Below are positions 1 through 5,070 of a DNA stretch of 5,253 nucleotides, piece by piece. A model generated the notes under the pieces. That model was given only the letters and a program-made list of their open reading frames with translations. It was not told the origin of the DNA and searched no databases. The translations under genes and the position numbers were made by a program. The stretch comes from Bdellovibrionales bacterium (lineage in GTDB: Bacteria; Bdellovibrionota; Bdellovibrionia; Bdellovibrionales; UBA1609), in assembly GCA_026648125.1 (NCBI GenBank), contig JAPKGD010000173.1:1-5253 (forward strand). Direction: 5' to 3'. Position 1 is the stretch's first letter. Every line of letters starts with the position of its first letter.

Positions 1-11
1 ATTCAATAAGG

Positions 12-491
12 GTGCGTAAATTTCTGGTGCCCCTCATTTTATGCCTCCTCACCGGACCGGTGGGCTGCCGCTCCGCAAAGAGCGAAAATTCAACATTGAG
101 TGTCCCCTACTTTAGAGTTCAGTGCGATTCGAATTTGGTGAGCTCATGCTCGGCGGAGAAATCTGGCTCCGCGGTTTGGATCGGGCTACTTGCAGAGCAA
201 GTGGATTGCCAAAGTCACTTTAGCAGTCAGCCTGAAAACCAATCTTTCTTTCAGATTAACGATGCCTCAGGAAGCGCTCCCCTTGACTATGAGGTTCGCT
301 TTCTCGTTGCTGAGATCTCTGAGTGGAAAAATTGGGCCGGCCTCCCCGTCACCAATCTTCCCAAAGGCACCTACACGAGCTGTGCTTTTATTGATCTGAA
401 CAATGATCAAAGATGGACCCCTGGAGAACCCTATAGCGAATCTTTGCTCGATCTCAATTTTCAGAGTATTGAACTTAAGGACTGGAGATAA
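12..491 (+). CDS. Hypothetical exported protein, possible lipoprotein, with an EF-hand-like loop
   Basis: The family is not recognised. The 159-residue product starts with R2-K3 and a hydrophobic stretch (about residues 4-18) ending in Pro-Val-Gly-Cys at 16-19. This looks like a signal peptide, with C19 as a possible lipidation site. The lipobox is imperfect because Pro replaces the usual Leu at -3. Residue +2 is Arg, so there is no inner-membrane retention Asp by the enterobacterial rule. The mature part has four further cysteines (C38, C46, C66, C124), which could form disulfides in the periplasm. Near the C-terminus, D128, N130, D132 and E139 have the 1-3-5-12 spacing of a calcium-binding EF-hand-type loop, followed by Gly-Glu-Pro as in many secreted beta-sandwich proteins. 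The start is uncertain: GTG at 12 has AAGG directly against it, too close to act as a ribosome site, and the frame stays open to the left edge, so the real start may lie outside the window. Confidence 0.7.
   Translation: MRKFLVPLILCLLTGPVGCRSAKSENSTLSVPYFRVQCDSNLVSSCSAEKSGSAVWIGLLAEQVDCQSHFSSQPENQSFFQINDASGSAPLDYEVRFLVAEISEWKNWAGLPVTNLPKGTYTSCAFIDLNNDQRWTPGEPYSESLLDLNFQSIELKDWR
484..487 (+). promoter_or_regulatory. Ribosome binding site of the 66-residue gene
   Basis: GGAG lies 7 bases upstream of the ATG at 495 and within the last codons of the preceding gene. The placement suits translation of the small gene by ribosomes finishing the upstream one. Confidence 0.6.
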
Positions 492-494
492 TTT

Positions 495-695
495 ATGTTT
501 GCGAAGCTTTTTGATTTTCTCTTCGGCAAGACCCCACCAATTTTTGACAAAGACGGCTCTGTCCGACACGATTTACCCAAAGAGAAATGGGCTGCATGGC
601 AGGCGCGATACGAACAAGGTGACGAGTACAATTGGCGCAATCATTCGGGAATGCGCGCCAAAGAAACTCGCAATTCAGACAAACGAAATCATTAA
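495..695 (+). CDS. Small hypothetical protein, 66 residues
   Basis: The function is unknown. It is a likely real gene because it begins 3 bases after the upstream stop codon with a well-spaced GGAG. The sequence also reads as a folded small protein: an amphipathic Phe/Leu-rich start (M1-F10), a Gly-Lys-Thr-Pro-Pro turn at 11-15, an acidic Asp-Lys-Asp-Gly segment at 18-21, a Trp-rich helix (K31-Y39, with W32 and W35) and a Tyr-Asn-Trp-Arg-Asn-His block at 45-50. The tail from about residue 54 is charged and probably disordered. There is no signal peptide and no cysteine, so it is presumably cytoplasmic or attached to the inner face of the membrane through its hydrophobic N-terminus. It is apparently co-transcribed with the exported protein upstream. 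Its stop codon overlaps the stop of the convergent CCA-enzyme gene by 4 bp. The block of conserved-looking aromatic residues suggests a lineage-specific family, which only a search could confirm. Confidence 0.7.
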   Translation: MFAKLFDFLFGKTPPIFDKDGSVRHDLPKEKWAAWQARYEQGDEYNWRNHSGMRAKETRNSDKRNH

Positions 696-1957
696 TTCTT
701 CAGTTTTTCCTTGCTGATTAACCCAAGGAGCTCGGTTCGGCTCAGGTTTTTCTCAATTTGTAGCCAGTAGCTCTCCGCCAATATTTTTCCCATCATTGGC
801 CCCGGCTCGACGCCGACAGAGAGCAAATCTTCCCCCTTTAAAATTGGAGACGGCAATCGCCCGTCAGGCCCCATTCGGGAAGAATATAATTCAAGACACT
901 TATTAAACTGACCCCAGTCCTTCTCTTGTCGGACCTCAAGAAATCCCTGCCATAACAAAAAGATCCAGACTGCATCTTCGCCATCGACTTCTGAGAGCTT
1001 TCTTCCTGTCTGAACTTTCTCTGATCTCAATAGAGGCATTAAACGCGTCAATTTTTGCGCCCGCTCTAGCTCTATGGACGATGCCTTGAGCCGCCCTAGC
1101 CAACGTCGAACATCAACGGCTCCATCTGTGAGGACCATGGCAAACCAGGAGAGCACAAAAGGGAGTGGTATCGCCATGGGTGCTGCTTTTAAGAAGAATA
1201 ACGACCGCTGCCAAAGCCTAGTCTGCTGATCGACCAACTCGTTGAGTTCAGGAAGAACCACCTCAAGCAACTTCGAGCGAAACATTAACTCCCATCCATA
1301 ACTTGCATAAGGAGAGTCTGATAACTTTCTTAGCTCCTCGATCTGGCGTTCAGAGGCCACCTGTACAACCTGACCGTAAGAGCGACAGATCGCCCTCCAT
1401 GTTTCAGCTTCTATTTCAAAATTAAGCTGCGCAGCAAAGCGAATGGCCCGGATAACTCTTAATTTGTCTTCTTTGAATCGCTGGTCCGGCTGCCCCACAG
1501 CTCGTATCAGTTGGCTCTTAAGATCTTTGACGCCGCCCACTTCGTCGATAACGGATTGAGATTTCAAGTCAAAGAAGAGCGCATTGATGGTAAAGTCTCT
1601 GCGTGAGGCATCTTCTTTCAGATTTGCAAACAAAACGTGTTCAGGATGCCTGCCATCACGATAAGGCCCATCCCGCCGAAAGGTCGCGACCTCAACCGAC
1701 ACACCACCTTCTACAACGATCATTACACCAAAATCTCGTCCTACACCCACCGTTCGAGCGAAGACTCTTTCAACCTGGTCTGGTCGCGCATCTGTCGCCA
1801 CATCGAAGTCGTGAAGCGTCCGTCCCAGCAATGCATCACGAACACACCCTCCCGCGAGAACGGCCTGAAACCCTTGTTCCTCAAGGCGTTCAATCACACG
1901 GCGTACCGATGACCACTGCGGGTGCTGGTTTAACCTTGTCAGGATTGCGGAGCTCAT
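692..1957 (-). CDS. CCA tRNA nucleotidyltransferase / poly(A) polymerase family protein
   Basis: This is a class II nucleotidyltransferase that adds CCA (or one step of it, or poly(A)) to RNA 3' ends in the cytoplasm. In the 421-residue form the head-domain motifs are plain: Gly-Gly-Cys-Val-Arg-Asp at 36-41, then the metal-binding Asp-Phe-Asp at 50-52 with Thr-Asp after it, and a probable third carboxylate at E89. Arg-Arg-Asp follows at 119-121. The neck holds Arg-Phe-Lys-Glu-Asp-Lys-Leu-Arg (160-167), which matches the EDxxR nucleotide-selecting motif, then Arg-Ala-Ile-Arg-Phe-Ala and an Ser-Glu-Arg segment. The C-terminal half is helical with a late Gly-Glu-Asp-Leu-Leu segment typical of the family, and no HD domain is evident. 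The sequence cannot decide between full CCA activity, a partial activity and poly(A) polymerase. The ATG at 1957 is preferred. An in-frame GTG at 1993 would add 12 atypical residues and run into queG. Neither start has a visible Shine-Dalgarno site. Confidence 0.93.
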   Translation of the reverse strand: MSSAILTRLNQHPQWSSVRRVIERLEEQGFQAVLAGGCVRDALLGRTLHDFDVATDARPDQVERVFARTVGVGRDFGVMIVVEGGVSVEVATFRRDGPYRDGRHPEHVLFANLKEDASRRDFTINALFFDLKSQSVIDEVGGVKDLKSQLIRAVGQPDQRFKEDKLRVIRAIRFAAQLNFEIEAETWRAICRSYGQVVQVASERQIEELRKLSDSPYASYGWELMFRSKLLEVVLPELNELVDQQTRLWQRSLFFLKAAPMAIPLPFVLSWFAMVLTDGAVDVRRWLGRLKASSIELERAQKLTRLMPLLRSEKVQTGRKLSEVDGEDAVWIFLLWQGFLEVRQEKDWGQFNKCLELYSSRMGPDGRLPSPILKGEDLLSVGVEPGPMMGKILAESYWLQIEKNLSRTELLGLISKEKLKN

Positions 1958-1962
1958 AAGAT

Positions 1963-1967
1963 AGGAG
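1963..1967 (+). promoter_or_regulatory. Ribosome binding site of queG, long spacing
   Basis: AGGAG lies 12 bases before the GTG at 1980. The spacing is longer than optimal, but an in-frame stop (TAG at 1962-1964) prevents any start further upstream, so GTG 1980 is the best start. Confidence 0.5.
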
Positions 1968-1979
1968 TACAACACAATC

Positions 1980-3029
1980 GTGTTGAAGACCACATCAAGT
2001 CAGATACAAGAGATTCTGCGGCAGCATGGTATTGAACTTTGGGGAATCAGCGCCCTGACTAGACCTCTAACTTTCGAATACTACCGAAGATGGATCGAAG
2101 ACGGAGCCCACGGAGAAATGGATTACCTCTCTTTACATAGTCCGCTGAAGGAAAACCCACAAGCCTTATTACCTCAAGCAAAGACAGCCCTCGTCGTCGC
2201 CATCAAATATCGCCCTCACCCTGAACCGATCAAGGATCTCCCAATTAAAGGTCTCAAAATTGCCTCCTATGCGCATGGTGCCGACTACCATTATTGGCTA
2301 AAAGAAAAGCTGGATTCCATTGTGCACCAATTGAAACAGACCGACCCCCAAGGGACTTTTCTTTGCATGACTGATTCGCACCCTGTTCTCGAGAGGGACC
2401 TCGCCGTGCGGGCGGGCCTGGGGTGGTTTGGTAAAAACACTTGTGTGATTCATCCGGAGCACGGCAGTTTCTTCTTGCTTGGAGAGATCTATACGGACCT
2501 TGAGCTCACGCCCTCAGTAATGCCTGTTGCCGATCACTGTGGCACCTGTCGGCGCTGTATTGACGCCTGCCCAACCGATGCTTTGGTCACACCAAACTAC
2601 CTCGACGCTCGCCTTTGTATTTCTTATTGGACGATAGAAGCAAAAGGATCGCCGCCTGAGCACCTTCGCACAAAAATGGGCGCCTGGTTTTTTGGTTGTG
2701 ACATTTGCCAACAAGTTTGCCCATGGAACGAGAAGGTCATTGGCAGGGAATTTTTACGAAACGAGCGCGCCTCTCAATTCGAGCGAGACCAGACCCTTGA
2801 CGATATCCGTTTCATTCTTGGCGCAAGCAACAAGCACCTTCTTCGCGTATTTTCTGGAACCCCCCTTGTGCGCGCGGGGGGGCGCGGATTAAAGCGAAAT
2901 GCGATTATTGTGGCGACAAATCTCAAACTCACGGAACTTTTGCCGGAAATCCGCTTGGTCGGACAAAATTCACCCGAACTCCAAGAGCTTTGCGACTGGG
3001 CTGTCAGGAGTTTGTCTTCTGATTTTTGA
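1980..3029 (+). CDS. queG: Epoxyqueuosine reductase QueG
   Basis: This enzyme catalyses the last step of queuosine synthesis, reducing epoxyqueuosine to queuosine at wobble position 34 of GUN-anticodon tRNAs in the cytoplasm. The family uses cobalamin and two [4Fe-4S] clusters. The 349-residue product has the expected order. The N-terminal cobalamin-binding domain includes Ser-His-Pro-Val-Leu-Glu-Arg-Asp (133-140); D140 corresponds to the family's catalytic aspartate, followed by the Gly-Leu-Gly-Trp-Phe-Gly-Lys-Asn segment (146-153). Next is a ferredoxin-like domain with C187, C190, C193 and C197, then a second cysteine set at C213, C240, C243 and C247. The C-terminal HEAT-like helices include Gly-Leu-Lys-Arg-Asn (303-307). 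No key residue is missing and the length is normal. The start is GTG, divergent from the CCA-enzyme gene across 22 bp. The 3' end overlaps the convergent gene by 26 bp. It implies the host makes or imports cobalamin and carries tgt and queA elsewhere. Confidence 0.97.
   Translation: MLKTTSSQIQEILRQHGIELWGISALTRPLTFEYYRRWIEDGAHGEMDYLSLHSPLKENPQALLPQAKTALVVAIKYRPHPEPIKDLPIKGLKIASYAHGADYHYWLKEKLDSIVHQLKQTDPQGTFLCMTDSHPVLERDLAVRAGLGWFGKNTCVIHPEHGSFFLLGEIYTDLELTPSVMPVADHCGTCRRCIDACPTDALVTPNYLDARLCISYWTIEAKGSPPEHLRTKMGAWFFGCDICQQVCPWNEKVIGREFLRNERASQFERDQTLDDIRFILGASNKHLLRVFSGTPLVRAGGRGLKRNAIIVATNLKLTELLPEIRLVGQNSPELQELCDWAVRSLSSDF
3004..3027 (+). terminator. Candidate intrinsic terminator inside the 3' end of queG
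   Basis: TCAGGAG (3004-3010) pairs with CTTCTGA (3016-3022) to give a 7-bp stem with one G-U pair and a 5-base loop, TTTGT. Five T residues (3023-3027) follow directly. The stem is only moderately stable and the U tract is short. The T tract is only on the + strand side, so it would stop queG transcripts and not those of the convergent gene. It lies within the last coding bases and stop of queG, and its left arm contains the opposing gene's stop codon. Confidence 0.4.
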
Positions 3030-3504
3030 CTCGAGATAGAAGATCGGCAAATTCCCCATCCACACGAACCGAGTCGGGCACTCCGCCATGAATTTCGGGA
3101 CTAAACTGGCGATCCAACCACTCCAGGCGATCAATGAGGGTCCCGGCCATTTGGCTATTTGCCCCGGTGGATTCGCCTGAGTTCTTGATCAAATTATTCA
3201 ATTCACCTGTCGCATCTAATAGCACCCCTACCGCCACGGTGAGGAGAGAGCTAAACGGCTCAAGGCGTGAGGCCTTATATCCCAAATTCTTCAAAAGCGC
3301 GGCGAGCCCAGCAATTTGCGCCGCGCCTGAAAATCCATCCAACTGCACCTGTTTGGCTCCGCCCATGATGCGATCCGCGTACTGGCCGAACGTCGATAAA
3401 TGAGCCTCAGGGCTTTCTCCCCCTTCTCCCGCCTCAAGAACTTGGACCATCAAATCAACTAGCTCAAGAGCCTCTTGTTTGAAATTTCTTGACAATTCAG
3501 ACAT
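3004..3504 (-). CDS. Hypothetical helical protein, HPt-like without the phospho-histidine
   Basis: No family is firmly recognised. The 166-residue product is predicted soluble, with no signal peptide, no cysteine and strongly helical composition. Residues 8-25 form one helix. At 42-51 the pattern Ala-Asp-Arg-Ile-Met-Gly-Gly-Ala-Lys resembles the active helix of histidine phosphotransfer domains (His-x-Ile-Lys-Gly-Ser-Ala), but with Asp44 where the histidine would be. It is followed, as in HPt domains, by a helix rich in Ala, Gly and Leu (61-75) and another long helix (84-107). A Gly/Ser-rich linker (109-117) leads to a short C-terminal tail with a basic end. The HPt comparison is my inference by eye. 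The ATG at 3504 has no clear Shine-Dalgarno site. It is divergent from the HD-GYP gene across 29 bp, which suggests a related signalling role, and it overlaps the end of queG by 26 bp. Confidence 0.75.
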   Translation of the reverse strand: MSELSRNFKQEALELVDLMVQVLEAGEGGESPEAHLSTFGQYADRIMGGAKQVQLDGFSGAAQIAGLAALLKNLGYKASRLEPFSSLLTVAVGVLLDATGELNNLIKNSGESTGANSQMAGTLIDRLEWLDRQFSPEIHGGVPDSVRVDGEFADLLSRVKNQKTNS

Positions 3505-3524
3505 ACTTTAATCAGTCTAGTCGC

Positions 3525-3529
3525 GGAGG
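3525..3529 (+). promoter_or_regulatory. Ribosome binding site supporting the TTG start at 3534
   Basis: GGAGG ends 4 bases before TTG 3534, while no purine-rich site precedes the upstream in-frame TTG at 3489. The spacing is a little short, but the motif is the strongest in the neighbourhood and decides the start. Confidence 0.55.
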
Positions 3530-3533
3530 CGCA

Positions 3534-4490
3534 TTGGAAGCAAACATTAACGACTTTATTCCGGTTCGCCTGAGTACACTTCGCGGAGATCAAACTCTTC
3601 TTTTTGACGTTTACATTAAAGTTGCGGGCAAACAGATTCTCTACTGTCGAGAAGGTGATTCTTTCGACGGCACACGACTTCAGCGCCTCAAAGAAAAAAA
3701 GATCAAGCAACTTTTCATTAAACAAGAGAGCGAAGCGGGCTATCGACAGTACTTATCTCAGAATATTCAAGTCGCTTATGCAAACACGGCTGGTAAACCT
3801 ATCGAAATGCGATCGATTATAATTAAAGGCCTTCAACAAGCTGCGACTGAAGAAGTTCTCGAGAACCCCACTGAAAAAATCTATTACGAAGCTTTTAAAG
3901 ACGACACAAAACGCTACGTTGAATTTCTACTTATGGAACAGGCGTCTTTAAAACATATCCTCCTTGAAACCACCAGCGACTCCTCCGTCGCGCGCCATGG
4001 AGTCAATGTAGCAAGTCTTGCCGTGGCCATTGCAGAAAGCGTGGGAATTCAAGACACCACAAAGCTACAGCTACTCGCCACCGGCTGCCTTCTCCATGAC
4101 ATTGAACACGTTTACTCAGGACTCAATGTAGCTCGCCCTGTGAGTGAGATCAAAGGCGCGGACCTTAGCACTTACCGCAACCATACGGATCTCGGCGTTG
4201 CCCGACTTCAACAGTCCGAGTTTTATGACCAAATTGTTTTAAAAATTATTGGGCAGCACCATGAATATCAGAACGGAACTGGGTTTCCCAAGGGACTCAA
4301 AGAGCAGCATTTAGATGAAATGGTCATGATTGCAGCTGTTGCCGACACTTATGATCGGTATATAAATTATGAAGGAATCCCTCCTAAGGACGCGATTAAG
4401 CAGCTTCTGCTCGCTCGGGTTGGCCTTCTCCCACTCCCCCTCATTCAGAACTTAAATAATATTTTGAAGGAACGCGGGATTATTAACTAA
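3534..4490 (+). CDS. HD-GYP-like protein with degenerate GYP motif (Bd1817-like)
   Basis: The HD-GYP family hydrolyses the second messenger cyclic di-GMP at a metal centre in the cytoplasm. The 318-residue product has an N-terminal domain (about 1-95) of beta strands and a Lys-rich helix (Arg-Leu-Lys-Glu-Lys-Lys-Ile-Lys near 51-58), then a helical linker and the HD-GYP domain from about 150. Candidate metal ligands are kept: H155, H188-D189, H217, H242-H243 with E244, and D271 in Ala-Asp-Thr-Tyr-Asp. Two signatures are altered. The usual His-Asp-Ile-Gly-Lys reads His-Asp-Ile-Glu-His, and Gly-Tyr-Pro reads Gly-Phe-Pro (250-252). As I recall, Bdellovibrio Bd1817, about 308 residues and of known structure, also lacks this tyrosine, so this is probably its relative. 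Activity cannot be assumed. An alternative TTG at 3489 would add 15 residues and overlap the divergent gene. The end overlaps the convergent SRPBCC gene by 4 bp. Confidence 0.9.
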   Translation: MEANINDFIPVRLSTLRGDQTLLFDVYIKVAGKQILYCREGDSFDGTRLQRLKEKKIKQLFIKQESEAGYRQYLSQNIQVAYANTAGKPIEMRSIIIKGLQQAATEEVLENPTEKIYYEAFKDDTKRYVEFLLMEQASLKHILLETTSDSSVARHGVNVASLAVAIAESVGIQDTTKLQLLATGCLLHDIEHVYSGLNVARPVSEIKGADLSTYRNHTDLGVARLQQSEFYDQIVLKIIGQHHEYQNGTGFPKGLKEQHLDEMVMIAAVADTYDRYINYEGIPPKDAIKQLLLARVGLLPLPLIQNLNNILKERGIIN

Positions 4491-4966
4491 ACCGGAGCCT
4501 TTCCCGAATTAGGGTCTACAGCCAAAAAGTAGTCTTTGGCTCGATTCAAGCGATCAAAAAGGAGCCGCTCCATATCTTTGCGAACAAATAGGTCGTCGGC
4601 CAAATAGCCCAAAATCCCAAACGGCAATCGGTAGTCGACGTAATCCGTTACTATCGTTTGATTATCCCCATGATCTTCAAAGCGAATAGTGTGAATCCAA
4701 TCTGCAAACAACCCTTCCGCCTGACGATAAGTGAGCCGAGCACCTTTGACGACCTCTTCAACCCTCAGGCGTACCGGCTGCGACAATCCATACCGAGTCA
4801 TTAGGAGCTCATATTCGGCACCTCGGCGCAAGGACTCAGCCCCCCGCTTCACTTCCACCTCAAGATGGTCTTTGAGTAACTGCCCGAGACGAGCGGGATT
4901 ACTCAAAAGATCATAGGCCTCAGGACGGGACGCTGGGAGAATGGCTGACACTTGTAGATGAGACAT
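4487..4966 (-). CDS. SRPBCC (START/Bet v1-fold) family protein
   Basis: This is a 159-residue member of the SRPBCC superfamily, whose helix-grip fold encloses a hydrophobic ligand cavity. The specific ligand is not predictable. The N-terminal strand is followed by a Pro-Glu-Ala-Tyr-Asp-Leu-Leu helix (15-21) and an Asn-Pro-Ala-Arg-Leu turn (23-27). Strands follow with Gly-Ala-Glu-Tyr-Glu (49-53) and the characteristic Asp-Trp-Ile-His-Thr-Ile-Arg-Phe (89-96). After that come Val-Thr-Asp-Tyr-Val-Asp-Tyr-Arg-Leu-Pro-Phe-Gly (106-117) and the long C-terminal helix (129-149), which closes the cavity. This matches the cyclase/dehydrase-like subgroup often annotated simply as SRPBCC protein. It is cytoplasmic, with no signal peptide. 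The ATG at 4966 lacks a Shine-Dalgarno site and sits next to an AT-rich promoter-like stretch, so the transcript may be leaderless. It is convergent with the HD-GYP gene (4-bp overlap) and divergent from the exported-protein gene. Confidence 0.9.
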   Translation of the reverse strand: MSHLQVSAILPASRPEAYDLLSNPARLGQLLKDHLEVEVKRGAESLRRGAEYELLMTRYGLSQPVRLRVEEVVKGARLTYRQAEGLFADWIHTIRFEDHGDNQTIVTDYVDYRLPFGILGYLADDLFVRKDMERLLFDRLNRAKDYFLAVDPNSGKAPV

Positions 4967-4973
4967 AAATTAA

Positions 4974-5002
4974 AATCTAACCCATGGAAGCCCTCACCTC
5001 AA
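4974..5002 (-). promoter_or_regulatory. Weak candidate promoter of the SRPBCC gene
   Basis: On the minus strand TTGAGG (5002-4997) and TAGATT (4979-4974) are separated by 17 bases. Each matches the sigma-70 consensus at 4 of 6 positions. Transcription would begin about 7 bases downstream, essentially at the ATG at 4966. The -35 element coincides with the left arm of the palindrome at 4994-5001. Confidence 0.3.
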
Positions 5003-5028
5003 TAATGCGACGCGCAAGCATGAGGTGA
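4994..5028. promoter_or_regulatory. Concentric inverted repeat, candidate operator between divergent genes
   Basis: TCACCTCA (4994-5001) and TGAGGTGA (5021-5028) are perfect 8-base inverted copies. Inside them TGCG (5006-5009) and CGCA (5013-5016) form a second inverted pair around a 3-base centre. Both pairs share the centre 5011, separated by 4-base unpaired steps on each side. No T tract follows on either strand, and the site lies between two divergent starts, so an operator for a dimeric regulator is likelier than a terminator. Confidence 0.5.
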
Positions 5029-5034
5029 AATACT

Positions 5035-5064
5035 TTGCCTGTCTTTACCGAATTTTCCTAAAAC
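5035..5064 (+). promoter_or_regulatory. Weak candidate promoter of the right-edge gene
   Basis: TTGCCT (5035-5040) and TAAAAC (5059-5064) are separated by 18 bases, each matching the sigma-70 consensus at 4 of 6 positions. A start about 7 bases downstream falls at the ATG at 5071, which itself lacks a Shine-Dalgarno site. Confidence 0.25.
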
Positions 5065-5070
5065 CCTCTT

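Noticed and set aside
267..569. Open frame of 100 codons on the minus strand over the first two genes
   Set aside because: It spans two + strand genes with better start signals and shows no recognisable domain or ribosome site.
693..715. TTTTT with TCAG/CTGA near the end of the 66-residue gene as a terminator
   Set aside because: The T run lies inside the loop of a 4-bp stem and not after it, so it does not have terminator layout.
1603..1959. Long open frames on the + strand across the 5' part of the CCA-enzyme gene
   Set aside because: They run antisense through the conserved catalytic motifs of the enzyme, have no ribosome site and give low-complexity products, so they are shadows of the real gene.
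1936..1962. TTGTCA and TAAGAT as a queG promoter
   Set aside because: The spacer is 15 bases and the -10 matches at only 4 of 6 positions, too weak to annotate beside coding sequence.
1958..1993. GTG at 1993 as the start of the CCA-enzyme gene
   Set aside because: It would add 12 residues unlike the family's N-terminus, overlaps the start of queG and has no ribosome site, so the ATG at 1957 was preferred.
3489..3512. TTGACA followed by TTTAAT as a promoter for the HD-GYP gene
   Set aside because: The spacer is only 12 bases, whereas sigma-70 promoters need about 16-18, and no good -10 hexamer occurs at the proper distance from this -35.
4475..4506. CGGGA/TCCCG inverted repeat at the end of the HD-GYP gene as a bidirectional terminator
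   Set aside because: The stem is 5 bp with a 22-base loop and no T tract follows on either strand.
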